NCBI RefSeq assembly: GCF_001418345.1 | Contig: NZ_LIPW01000010.1 | Location: 1 to 49,582, forward strand | Source of the DNA: Pseudidiomarina woesei | Lineage (GTDB): Bacteria > Pseudomonadota > Gammaproteobacteria > Enterobacterales > Alteromonadaceae | Reading direction: 5' to 3' | Length of the DNA stretch: 49,582 nucleotides | In this document: positions 15,701 through 23,415 of the stretch, one piece after another | How positions within the stretch are numbered: the stretch's first letter is position 1 | Layout of the letters: every line of letters begins with the position of its first letter | Position numbers and translations under genes: made by a program | The notes under the pieces: generated by a model | Databases searched by the model: none | The model's input: the letters and a program-made list of their open reading frames with translations, nothing else | What the model was told of the DNA's origin: nothing

Positions 15701-15901
15701 TTTGGTATGGATAAATACATTGGTTCATTAGAGCAGGGCAAGCTGGCCGATATCATCGTGATTGATGGCAACCCATTAGCTGACATTTCTGTTACCGATC
15801 GGGTTACCCATACCATGGTGAACGGCCGTTTATTTGATGCCGAAACCATGAACCAGTTGGTACCAAAAGCTAAACCGCGTCAGCCATTTTTCTGGGAATA
15901 G
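12725..15901 (+). CDS. Exported amidohydrolase with N-terminal TolB-like beta-propeller
   Basis: This is a 1058-residue fusion protein. The signal peptide ends around SHQTLAQ. Residues about 40-640 hold repeated PD40/WD40-like blades (SPDGKYI, SPDGKYLAY, SPDGKSVVYR). The C-terminal part (about 650-1050) is an amidohydrolase of the imidazolonepropionase/prolidase type: PGLFDGHAHG with metal ligands H713 and H715, a Lys in FSVKSYN, TTVEHS with H858, and a late GAHGQREG loop, flanked by composite beta-domain strands (VVVTGNKIVAVG, GKLADIIVIDGNPL). Such enzymes cleave dipeptides or cyclic amides; the substrate is unknown. It is the last gene of the S10-YqaE operon and is followed by a strong terminator. 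Confidence 0.92.
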   Translation: MKKLSTLALAVSVALSAYSHQTLAQTENGWDVNSPQGEFKDIQIKTTEGTWMNVDMSPDGKYIVFDMLGDIYRIPATGGDAELLVGGIAWNMQPVYSPDGKYIAYTSDADGGDNIWIMNANGSNQRQVTDETFRLLNSPAWSPDSEFIVARKHFTARRSLGAGEVWMYHRSGGSGVMLTERPNDQKDLGEPAFSPDGRYIYFSQDDTPGKTFHYSKDSLEGIYKIKRFDRETGDIDVILSGAGGAIRPTPSPDGKYLAYIKREDFNSVLYLYDLESGEHTRLYNQLDRDMQETWAIHGVYPTMDWTPDSKKMVFWADGKIMQLDVASRSTRVIPFSVETTKKVQTALHFEQNIDQDQFKVKMLRMVQVAPNAKQVVFEALGKLYVRSLPNGEPKRLTNREGAWELYPSYSRDGSKLVYATWDDQKQGQLIVRDVKSGKETVLSTGTGKFVEPVFSPDGKSVVYRKLRGGYITPDTYGLNPGVYHVSLSQNAKPRLISESGSSPQFGARSDRVYLMAFNGSPSLISVDLTTKEQRTLYTAEHATEFRVSPTGEHLAFAERFKVFVTPFVERGAPIKIGPNDKQFPVEQLSVRAGENISWSGNGSALYWSLGPELYHASVSGLFGIDGDSSFEKVANGLDISFEADAGIHDETVAFVGGQVITMNGDKVIENGAVVVTGNKIVAVGQVDEVSVPRGATVIDTTGKTVMPGLFDGHAHGPQGDNEIIPEQNWKTYATLAFGVTSIHDPSNDTTEIFAASELQKAGLIAAPRTFSTGTILYGANGPGYTAHVDDLDDAKFHLERLKKVGAFSVKSYNQPRRNQRQQIIQAGRELEMMVVPEGGSLLQHNLSMIADGHTTVEHSIPVAKIYDDIEQFWSQTEVNYTPTLGVAYGGIWGENYWYAETEVWKHPKLSKFVPQDALVGSVRREKAPHNHYNHFNNADVAKKLQDLGVDVVAGAHGQREGLAQHWEIWMMAQGGMTPLEALATATINPAKEFGMDKYIGSLEQGKLADIIVIDGNPLADISVTDRVTHTMVNGRLFDAETMNQLVPKAKPRQPFFWE

Positions 15902-15912
15902 ACCATAGTCGC

Positions 15913-15953
15913 ACACCTAAATAGGTGTAACTCGGAAAAAACCTGTCTATAAT
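15913..15953 (+). promoter_or_regulatory. Likely lysR promoter with overlapping palindromic operator
   Basis: A consensus -10 TATAAT lies at 15948-15953, with a weak -35 near 15925. A perfect palindrome, ACACCT AAAT AGGTGT (15913-15928), covers the -35 position. LysR proteins commonly autorepress from such sites. The -10 runs into the first bases of the upstream operon's terminator stem. Confidence 0.5.
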
Positions 15954-15986
15954 CCCGCTATATTCTTATAGCGGGATTTATTTTTT
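15951..15986 (+). terminator. Rho-independent terminator of the S10/amidohydrolase operon
   Basis: AATCCCGCTATA (15951-15962) and AATCCCGCTATA's complement TATAGCGGGATT (15967-15978) make a perfect 12-bp stem with a TTCT loop, followed by TATTTTTT. The T-tract ends two bases before the ATG of the next gene. Confidence 0.85.
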
Positions 15987-15988
15987 CT

Positions 15989-16930
15989 ATGAATAACATT
16001 AAAGACATCGACTTGAACCTATTGGTCTATTTAGATGTGCTGCTGCGCGAGCGCAATGTCACTAAAGCCGCGGCCCAACTAAACATTACTCAGCCCGCCA
16101 TGAGTAACGGCTTAAAACGTTTACGTACGTTGTTAAACGATCCAATTTTGGTGCGCACCAGTGAAGGTATGTTACCCACCGAAACGGCCCTGAGAATGCA
16201 AGAGCCGGTGCGTCAAATACTCTATTCGGTTGAAGAAATGGTGCAGCCAGCCCGTGAGTTTGATGCTGCAACCAGCGACCGTGTATTTCGTATTATGGCG
16301 TCAGATTACGCAGCATCTACTTTGATGCCTCGGTTGTTAGAAAAACTGCACCAACAGGCGCCATATGTGGCGCTAGATATTATGACGCCTAGTGATATTA
16401 GTTTTCACGACGTTGAAAACGGCAAAGTCGACTTAGCCATTAACCGTTTTGAAAAACTACCGCAATCGTTTCACCAAAAGAACCTATGGGAAGATGATTT
16501 CAGTTGTTTGGTGCGCAAAGACCACCCGCTCGTTGCGAACTATACCCTGAAAAACTATCTTGAGGGCGAGCATGTGTGGGTTAGTAAAACGGGTTTTGGT
16601 GTTGGTGTAGGTATGGACCCTCACGACGTACAAAAGCTCGGTTGGGTAGACGAAGCTTTGGGTAAATTGGGTCATAAACGCAGTATTCGGGTATTTACGC
16701 GAAACTACCATGTCGCCATGCACCTAGCGCGGCAGGGCCTTATTGCCACTTTGCCAACGCAGGCCGCAACGTTGTACAAAGACGACGATGAGTTGGTTAT
16801 GCTCAAACCGCCTTTTGATATTCCGGCGTTAGAGTTGACGATGATTTGGAGCCCGTTGTTGCAGCACGATGCTGGCCACCGCTGGTTCCGCCAATTGATC
16901 ACTGATACCGCTGCACATCACGACTTATGA
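15989..16930 (+). CDS. LysR family transcriptional regulator
   Basis: This 313-residue regulator has an N-terminal winged helix-turn-helix (LNLLVYLDVLLRERNVTKAAAQ, then TQPAMSNGLKRLR) and a periplasmic-binding-protein-like effector domain. The DLNLL opening and LNDPILVRTSEGMLPTETA segment resemble the NodD/LeuO-type branch. It has no ribosome site, because the bases before the ATG are the T-tract of a terminator; an in-hairpin transcription start would give a leader of about 25 bases. It overlaps aceK by four bases (ATGA), so the two are cotranslated. Its targets may include the glyoxylate-shunt genes or the upstream amidohydrolase operon; neither is shown by the sequence. Confidence 0.9.
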   Translation: MNNIKDIDLNLLVYLDVLLRERNVTKAAAQLNITQPAMSNGLKRLRTLLNDPILVRTSEGMLPTETALRMQEPVRQILYSVEEMVQPAREFDAATSDRVFRIMASDYAASTLMPRLLEKLHQQAPYVALDIMTPSDISFHDVENGKVDLAINRFEKLPQSFHQKNLWEDDFSCLVRKDHPLVANYTLKNYLEGEHVWVSKTGFGVGVGMDPHDVQKLGWVDEALGKLGHKRSIRVFTRNYHVAMHLARQGLIATLPTQAATLYKDDDELVMLKPPFDIPALELTMIWSPLLQHDAGHRWFRQLITDTAAHHDL

Positions 16931-18669
16931 GTGACAACAAGCGCGCCGGCGTTCTAGCTCGTAAAATTCTGCAAGGGTTTCACAAACACTATGCGGTGTT
17001 TCAAGAAGTTACCAAACAGGCAAAAACACGCTTTGCCGAAGGTGATTGGCATGCTGGGCAGTACGCTGCAACGGCGCGTATCAGTTTTTATGACCAACGA
17101 GTGCGAGAAACCACAGCGAGCTTACGTAAACTAACGCAAGGCGAGCTTGATGAAGACTTGTGGTTAGCAACGCGTAAGTTATACCACCAGTTTTTACAGT
17201 TTCATCCGCAAGCAGAACTTGCCGAAACATTCTATAACTCGGTGTTTTGTAACTTGTTTCATCGGCGTTACTTCAACAACGCCTATATTTTTGTTGAAAC
17301 CACCTTAAGTGACAGTATTCCGCTGGCGCTCGAAACCGAATTTCGTTCGTACTTTCCTGTGGTGCAAGGCATGCGACGTACGCTGGCCCGCATTATGGGC
17401 GATATAGATTTCGGTGCGCAGTACGACGACCTGTCAGAAGATATCCGCTTGCTGCGCAAGGCGTTTCGCCAACAAACCTCAGCCGGTGAATTGTCCACCT
17501 ACCAACTGCGCATTGACGTGCTAAAAGAGCCATTTTTTCGCAATAGAGCTGCTTACGTGGTGGGACGTATAGTCAGTGCCAACCGCATTTACCCGTTTAT
17601 TGTACCGGTGCTGCGCAATGCCAGTGGCAAGCTATACCTTGATGCATTAATTACCGATACCGATCAAATGGCGATTATTTTCGCCTTTGCGCGCTCATAC
17701 TTCATGGTGCACACCCGTGCGCCGTCGGCTTTGGTGCGGTTCTTAAAAGGCTTAATGCCAAAGAAGACCATCGCCGAGCTGTATTCAGCCATTGGCTTGC
17801 ACAAGCAAAGTAAAACCGAATTCTACCGCGACTTTTTGCATCACTTAGAAGCCAGTAATGATCAGTTAGTTGCCGCCGCAGGTATTAAAGGCATGGTCAT
17901 GACGGTATTTACACTGCCTTCTTACCCGTATGTATTTAAAGTCATTAAAGATGAATTTGGCGGTGGCAAACAAATGAACCGGCAAACGGTTATTGACCGC
18001 TACCGCATGGTTAAGCGCCATGACCGTGCTGGACGTATGGCCGACACCTACGAATTTGCCAACGTGGCCATTCCATTAAACCGCATTGCTCCCGATTTAC
18101 TTGAAGAATTGAAACAAACCGTGGCCGGTAGCCTCACCATTGAAAACGAGCAATTGGTAATTAGCCAACTGTTTGTTGAACGCCGCATGACACCATTAAA
18201 TATTTTCCTTGAATACGCCAGTGAAGCCGAAATAGAAGCGGTGATGAACGATTATGGGCAGGCCATTAAAGACATGATGGCGGCGAATATTTTCCCTGGT
18301 GATATGCTACTTAAGAACTTTGGTTTAACGCGCCATAAACGGGTGGTGTTTTATGACTATGATGAAGTGCAATACCTGACAGAAATGAATTTTCGGCCGT
18401 TACCGAAAGCAGAAACTTACGAACAAATGATGGCACCGGAGCCGTGGTATGCAGTTGCACCGAATGACGTTTTTCCCGAGCAGTTGGCGACTTTTGCTGT
18501 GCCGCAGCCGGCATTACGCAGCATACTATTGCATTACCATCCGGAATTAATTGAAGCGAATTATTGGCAACAGCAACAAGAAAATCTGCGCCAAGGTGTG
18601 ATTACTGATGTATTTCCGTACCCAGAAGCCGTGCGCTTTATGCGTTGTGTGCGCACGGTTTCTGAGTGA
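16927..18669 (+). CDS. aceK: Isocitrate dehydrogenase kinase/phosphatase
   Basis: This 580-residue protein matches AceK along its full usual length (about 570-600 residues). AceK phosphorylates isocitrate dehydrogenase to divert isocitrate into the glyoxylate shunt on acetate or fatty acids, and removes the phosphate when flux must return to the TCA cycle. Recognisable parts include the N-terminal helical regulatory region (FYDQRVRETT), and the kinase-like core with LPSYPYVFKVIKDEF, VERRMTPLNIFLE and FPGDMLLKNFGLTRH...VFYDYDEV. Unlike the classical aceBAK operon, it is coupled to a LysR gene by a 4-base overlap and is on the strand opposite to aceB-aceA, with nhaD in between. It converges with nhaD 19 bases away. 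Confidence 0.96.
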   Translation: MSDNKRAGVLARKILQGFHKHYAVFQEVTKQAKTRFAEGDWHAGQYAATARISFYDQRVRETTASLRKLTQGELDEDLWLATRKLYHQFLQFHPQAELAETFYNSVFCNLFHRRYFNNAYIFVETTLSDSIPLALETEFRSYFPVVQGMRRTLARIMGDIDFGAQYDDLSEDIRLLRKAFRQQTSAGELSTYQLRIDVLKEPFFRNRAAYVVGRIVSANRIYPFIVPVLRNASGKLYLDALITDTDQMAIIFAFARSYFMVHTRAPSALVRFLKGLMPKKTIAELYSAIGLHKQSKTEFYRDFLHHLEASNDQLVAAAGIKGMVMTVFTLPSYPYVFKVIKDEFGGGKQMNRQTVIDRYRMVKRHDRAGRMADTYEFANVAIPLNRIAPDLLEELKQTVAGSLTIENEQLVISQLFVERRMTPLNIFLEYASEAEIEAVMNDYGQAIKDMMAANIFPGDMLLKNFGLTRHKRVVFYDYDEVQYLTEMNFRPLPKAETYEQMMAPEPWYAVAPNDVFPEQLATFAVPQPALRSILLHYHPELIEANYWQQQQENLRQGVITDVFPYPEAVRFMRCVRTVSE

Positions 18670-18688
18670 GTACGTTATTCGCTAAGCA

Positions 18689-20128
18689 TTAGTGGTTAAA
18701 TACGGTGAACAAGTGCTCGTTTAACCACATGTGGGCAAGAATACTGACGATATAGCCTAAAGCAATAACCGGTGTCCACTTCAGGTGGCTAGCGAAGGTG
18801 TAGTAGCCACGTGCTTGGCCCATAAGTGCCACGCCTGCAGCTGAACCAATCGACAGCAAGCTACCGCCAGTACCCGCAGTTAGGGTAATTAACAGCCATT
18901 GACCGTGTGACATGTCTGGCTGCATGGATAGCACCGCAAACATGACTGGAATGTTATCGATAACGGCTGACATGACGCCCAGTGTTACGTTAGCAATCGT
19001 TGGATTCCAGCCTAGATATAAGGTGTTTGAAAGCAGCGACAAGTATCCCATAAAGCCCAAACCACCCACACAGATCACAATACCGTAGAAGAATAGCAAG
19101 GTGTCCCACTCGGCACGTTGCACCCGGCTAAACACGTCAAACGGAACCACTGATCCCAAGCGTTCTAAACGCGCCATATCGCCGGCGCGCTCGGCCATGG
19201 CACGTTTGCGCGCCAAAGAACCTGGTAACGTCATACGTAAGAAGTAACCGAAGAACTGCAAGTAACCCAAGCCCATCATCATACCCAGTACCGGCGGTAA
19301 GTGTAGCCACATGTGGCAGGCTACCGCGGTGGCAATGGTCAGTAAAAATAAGATGGTAATACGCAATGCGCCGCGCTTTAATTCAACTTCTTCGTATACT
19401 GCTGAAGGTTTACGGTTTTCAATAAAGAAGCTCATGATCACCGCTGGCACTAAATAGTTCAGCAATGACGGAATAAACAGCACAAAGAACTCTTGGAATT
19501 CAACCATACCAGCTTGCCAAACCATTAGCGTGGTAATGTCGCCAAAGGGGCTGAAAGCACCCCCAGCGTTGGCGGCAACAACAATGCTGATGCAAGAAAT
19601 ACTAATAAACTTTTTATCGCCATCGGCAACTTTCATCACCACAGCGCACATGAGTAGGGCAGTCGTTAAGTTGTCAGCAACGGGTGAAATAAAGAATGCT
19701 AAGAAGCCTGAAAGCCAGAATAGCTGCTTGTAGCTAAAGCCTTTTTTGATCATCCATGCACGTAAAGCGTCAAATAAACGGCGTTCTTCCATGGCGTTGA
19801 TGTACGTCATCGCCACCAACAAGAACAACATCAATTCGGCAAATTCGAGCAAGTTGTGACGAAATGCGTCTTCTGCCACCCCTGGTAAATCGTTTTGCAT
19901 GTACACAAAGCCGATCATAATCCAGATTAAGCCGGCGGCAACCAATACCGGTTTAGACTTACGCATGTGCAGGCGTTCTTCGCCCATGACCAGAATATAC
20001 GCAATGGTAAAAATGATAATGGCGGCAATGCCAACATTTGCGGTTGTCAGGTCAAGTTGACCAGCGGCTGCAAAGGCAGCGGGAGAGAAAAGGCTTGCGC
20101 CCAAAAGCAATAACAATAGTTTCCACAT
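18689..20128 (-). CDS. nhaD: Na+/H+ antiporter NhaD
   Basis: This 479-residue inner-membrane protein of the NhaD family (ion transporter superfamily) has a signal-like first helix followed by about a dozen transmembrane segments. Conserved pieces include SPVADNLTTALLMCAVV, the GGAFSPFGDITTLMVWQ re-entrant region, and the C-terminal VIDNIPVMFAVL and TAGTGGSLLSIGSAAGVALMG motifs. It exports Na+ (and Li+) in exchange for protons, typical of marine and halophilic gammaproteobacteria at alkaline pH. AAGGA precedes the ATG at the usual range. It is monocistronic between the aceA terminator and the convergent aceK. Confidence 0.95.
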   Translation of the reverse strand: MWKLLLLLLGASLFSPAAFAAAGQLDLTTANVGIAAIIIFTIAYILVMGEERLHMRKSKPVLVAAGLIWIMIGFVYMQNDLPGVAEDAFRHNLLEFAELMLFLLVAMTYINAMEERRLFDALRAWMIKKGFSYKQLFWLSGFLAFFISPVADNLTTALLMCAVVMKVADGDKKFISISCISIVVAANAGGAFSPFGDITTLMVWQAGMVEFQEFFVLFIPSLLNYLVPAVIMSFFIENRKPSAVYEEVELKRGALRITILFLLTIATAVACHMWLHLPPVLGMMMGLGYLQFFGYFLRMTLPGSLARKRAMAERAGDMARLERLGSVVPFDVFSRVQRAEWDTLLFFYGIVICVGGLGFMGYLSLLSNTLYLGWNPTIANVTLGVMSAVIDNIPVMFAVLSMQPDMSHGQWLLITLTAGTGGSLLSIGSAAGVALMGQARGYYTFASHLKWTPVIALGYIVSILAHMWLNEHLFTVFNH

Positions 20129-20216
20129 GAGTTGCTATTCCTTCAACATGTGAGGCTTCAGGAGACGAACAGTCAAATTTTTAGGGTGAGCTGTTCAGGC
20201 GCGCGCATACTAACAC

Positions 20217-20248
20217 AAAAAAGCCGCCAAGAGCCCTTACTTGGCGGC
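20217..20248 (-). terminator. Rho-independent terminator of aceBA
   Basis: Read on the minus strand, GCCGCCAAG and CTTGGCGGC form a perfect 9-bp stem with an 8-base loop, followed by six T. It lies just past the aceA stop and separates it from nhaD. Confidence 0.88.
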
Positions 20249-20301
20249 TTATACTCATTATTTTCTGTGGTAATCCTTAAGAGGTATTTGTAAACCGAAG
20301 C

Positions 20302-21639
20302 TTACGCCGGTTTTTTGAACTGTTCCTCTTCAGTTGAGCCGGTAAGCGCCGTTACAGAAGACTTGCCGCCTTGAATGACATTGGTGACTTCATCAAAGTA
20401 ACCCGTGCCAACTTCTTGTTGGTGAGCCACAAATGTATAGCCTTTATCAGCTGCGCCAAACTCTTGCTGTTGTAGCTTCACATAAGCTGACATGTCGTTG
20501 CGGGCATAGTCATAGGCTAGCTCGAACATGTGGTACCACATGTTGTGCACACCGGCTAGGGTAATAAACTGGAATTTGTAACCCATTGCTGCCAACTCAC
20601 GCTGGAACTTAGCAATAGTGGCGTCATCGAGATTGCGCTTCCAGTTAAAGCTTGGCGAGCAGTTATAGGCCAATAGCTTGCCAGGATATTTGGCGTGAAT
20701 GGCTTCAGCAAATTTGCGCGCTTCTTCCAAATCGGGCTTCGCTGTTTCACACCACAGTAAGTCAGCATATGGCGCATAAGCCAAACCACGCGAAATGGCT
20801 TGATCAATGCCAGCGTTAACTCGATAAAAGCCTTCCGCGGTGCGTTCGCCGGTGCAGAACGGTTGGTCATTTGGGTCTACGTCAGAGGTTAGCAAGTCAG
20901 CAGCGTTAGCATCGGTGCGTGCAAGAATAAGTGTGGGTACGCCAGCAACGTCAGCAGCAAGGCGTGCCGCAATAAGTTTTTGCACAGCTTCTTGTGTTGG
21001 CACTAGTACTTTACCGCCCATATGGCCGCATTTTTTCACGCTGGCTAGCTGGTCTTCAAAATGCACACCGGCTGCCCCTGCACGGATCATGGCTTGCATC
21101 AATTCGTAGGCGTTCAATACGCCACCAAAGCCTGCCTCAGCATCGGCCACAATTGGCGCAAAATAGTCCACATAGCCTTCTTGTTCAGGGCCGACACCTT
21201 TAGACCACTGAATTTGGTCGGCGCGGGCAAAACTATTGTTGATGCGTTCAACTACCGTAGGCACCGAATCAACCGGATAGAGTGACTGGTCTGGATACAT
21301 ACTTAAACTGGTGTTGTTATCAGCAGCCACTTGCCAGCCCGAAAGATAAATGGCCTGCAAGCCCGCTTTCACTTGCTGCACAGCTTGGCCACCGGTTAGC
21401 GCACCTAGAGCGTTAACATAGTTCTTGCCAAACTTTTCTTGCGCGGCACCGTTTACTAGGCGCCAGAGTTTGGCGGCACCGTTTTGTGCATAGGTGCACT
21501 CAGGCTGCACACTGCCGCGTAGGCGCACTACATCAAGTGCCGAATAAGTGCGCTCGACGCCTTTCCAGCGAGGATTAGTCTGCCAATCTTGTTCAAGTTG
21601 TTTTGCCGCTTCTGCGTGATTTAAGTTAACAGTAGTCAT
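20302..21639 (-). CDS. aceA: Isocitrate lyase
   Basis: This 445-residue enzyme cleaves isocitrate to glyoxylate and succinate, the first step of the glyoxylate shunt. The active-site signature KKCGH is present with catalytic C204 (VKKCGHMGG). Other conserved parts are [28 protein letters not shown] (metal binding), [27 protein letters not shown] and YNCSPSFNW. Length and motifs fit the E. coli-type 430-residue class. AGGA lies upstream of the ATG. It follows aceB by about 50 bases and the pair is closed by a strong terminator. Its flux competitor, isocitrate dehydrogenase, is the target of AceK encoded nearby. Confidence 0.97.
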   Translation of the reverse strand: MTTVNLNHAEAAKQLEQDWQTNPRWKGVERTYSALDVVRLRGSVQPECTYAQNGAAKLWRLVNGAAQEKFGKNYVNALGALTGGQAVQQVKAGLQAIYLSGWQVAADNNTSLSMYPDQSLYPVDSVPTVVERINNSFARADQIQWSKGVGPEQEGYVDYFAPIVADAEAGFGGVLNAYELMQAMIRAGAAGVHFEDQLASVKKCGHMGGKVLVPTQEAVQKLIAARLAADVAGVPTLILARTDANAADLLTSDVDPNDQPFCTGERTAEGFYRVNAGIDQAISRGLAYAPYADLLWCETAKPDLEEARKFAEAIHAKYPGKLLAYNCSPSFNWKRNLDDATIAKFQRELAAMGYKFQFITLAGVHNMWYHMFELAYDYARNDMSAYVKLQQQEFGAADKGYTFVAHQQEVGTGYFDEVTNVIQGGKSSVTALTGSTEEEQFKKPA

Positions 21640-21689
21640 GGGTGTTGTCCTGTAAGTTTATGTTGTTTTATGGTTCGTATTGATTGGAA

Positions 21690-23297
21690 TTAGTTAAGTA
21701 ATTGGTAACCAGGTAGCGTCAGAAACTCGACGAGTTCGTCCGCTGTGGTGATGTCTTCAAGTAGCTGTGTCGCTTTGGCAAAGTTCTCATCGGCCCAACG
21801 TTGTTCGCCTACTTCTTTGCGTACCACAGCCGCTTCTTGTTGCAAGTAGTCGCGAAACAGCTGTTTGGTGACAACGTTGCCGTTATCGAGGGTTTTGCCG
21901 TGTTTAATCCACTGCCAAATAGAGGTACGAGAAATTTCGGCGGTCGCGGCGTCTTCCATTAAGCCGTAGATGGGCACGCAGCCTTTGCCAGAAATCCATG
22001 CCGCAATATATTGCAACGCCACGCGAATGTTGGTGCGCATGCCTTGCTCAGTGCGCTCGCCTTGGCTCGGTTGCAACAACTCTTGCGCGGTAATTGGCGC
22101 ATCACCTTCGCGCAGAATGTGCAACTGATTATTGCCGGGTAATCCATCAACAAACACTTCACGAACCGTATCCGCAAGGCCTGGATGTGCAATCCATGTG
22201 CCGTCGTGGCCGTTATCGCGCTCAAGTTCTTTGTCGGCTTTCACTTTGGCGAGAATGGTGGCGTTTTCTTGTGGATCTTTGCTGGGAATAAACGCGGCCA
22301 TACCGCCCATAGCTAAGGCACCACGGCGGTGGCAAGTTTTGACCAATAGCCGCGAGTAGGCATTCAGAAATGGCTGATTCATGGTCACTACTTGGCGATC
22401 GGGCAGTACTCGGTCGGCGTGATTTTTTAGTGTTTTAATGTAGCTAAAAATGTAATCCCAACGGCCACAGTTTAGTGCCACAATGTGTTCGCGCATGGCG
22501 TGTAATATTTCATCCATTTGAAACACCGCGGGTAGGGTTTCAATTAAAATGGTGGCGCGAATAGTGCCGCGAGGCTGTTTGAAGTAGTCTTCGGTAAAGG
22601 TGAATACGTCAGCCCACCATTTGGCTTCGTCGCTGTGCTCAAGTTTGGGTACGTAGTAGTACACACCGATACCATTGGCAATGCGCTGTTGATAGTTCAA
22701 ATAAAAATATAAGGCAAAGTCGAATAGCCCACCCGGTATCGGATCTCCGTCAACGAGTACATGTTTTTCAGGTAAATGCAGGCCGCGTACGCGGGCAATC
22801 AGCAAGGCGGGATTGGGTTTTAATTGGTAGTGCTTGCCGCTAGCTGGGTCAGTGTACTCAAGCTCACCTCTATTGGCGTCATACAAGTTTACTTGGCCTT
22901 GCAACACACCGTCCCATGTGGGTGACTGGGAATCTTCAAAGTCGGCCATGTAGCAGTCAACGTTAGCGTTCAGCGCGTTGATGACCATTTTGCGGTCAAC
23001 GGGGCCGGTGATTTCCAAGCGCCGCTTGGTCAAATCTTTTGGCAGGTCAGCTATGCGCCATTCGCTTTCGCGAATATTCTTAGTCGTTGGATCAAAATCT
23101 GGCAGAGTACCTTGATCAATCTTAGCTTGGCGTTGTGCCCGTAACTTAAGAACGTGCTCAAGTTGTGGGCGAAACCGGCGGACCAATTCAACTAAAAATT
23201 GTTGCGCTTGTGCATCAATCAACTGTTGTGCAACACCATCAAGTGACGGCATAGTAAGTACAGCGTGTGGCGCGTTGTCATGGTTTAAATGGGTCAT
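21690..23297 (-). CDS. aceB: Malate synthase A
   Basis: This 535-residue enzyme condenses glyoxylate with acetyl-CoA to malate. Family landmarks are MADFEDSQSPTWDG, RVRGLHLPEKHVLVDG, ATILIETLPAVFQMDEIL, the signature region CGRWDYIFSYIK, and MGGMAAFIPSK. The length matches the A-type isoform (about 530 residues) rather than the 720-residue G form. GGACGGA sits just before the ATG. It is the first gene of aceB-aceA and is divergent from the exported M24 gene across 118 bases, which must hold the acetate-responsive promoter; I see no identifiable operator there. Confidence 0.97.
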   Translation of the reverse strand: MTHLNHDNAPHAVLTMPSLDGVAQQLIDAQAQQFLVELVRRFRPQLEHVLKLRAQRQAKIDQGTLPDFDPTTKNIRESEWRIADLPKDLTKRRLEITGPVDRKMVINALNANVDCYMADFEDSQSPTWDGVLQGQVNLYDANRGELEYTDPASGKHYQLKPNPALLIARVRGLHLPEKHVLVDGDPIPGGLFDFALYFYLNYQQRIANGIGVYYYVPKLEHSDEAKWWADVFTFTEDYFKQPRGTIRATILIETLPAVFQMDEILHAMREHIVALNCGRWDYIFSYIKTLKNHADRVLPDRQVVTMNQPFLNAYSRLLVKTCHRRGALAMGGMAAFIPSKDPQENATILAKVKADKELERDNGHDGTWIAHPGLADTVREVFVDGLPGNNQLHILREGDAPITAQELLQPSQGERTEQGMRTNIRVALQYIAAWISGKGCVPIYGLMEDAATAEISRTSIWQWIKHGKTLDNGNVVTKQLFRDYLQQEAAVVRKEVGEQRWADENFAKATQLLEDITTADELVEFLTLPGYQLLN

Positions 23298-23415
23298 AAT
23301 CCGTCCGTTTGTTGTTCATGTGTTAATAATTCAAGGCTAGAACGCGCGGCAGTATTCGACAAATTTATTAAATTAATTACAGCCATTCATTATTGTTATG
23401 TAATTGAGGAAGATA

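Noticed and set aside
20167..20196. GAACAG / CTGTTC repeat upstream of nhaD as a LexA box or sodium riboswitch
   Set aside because: The spacing (18 bases) and orientation do not fit the LexA consensus, and no riboswitch fold could be recognised.
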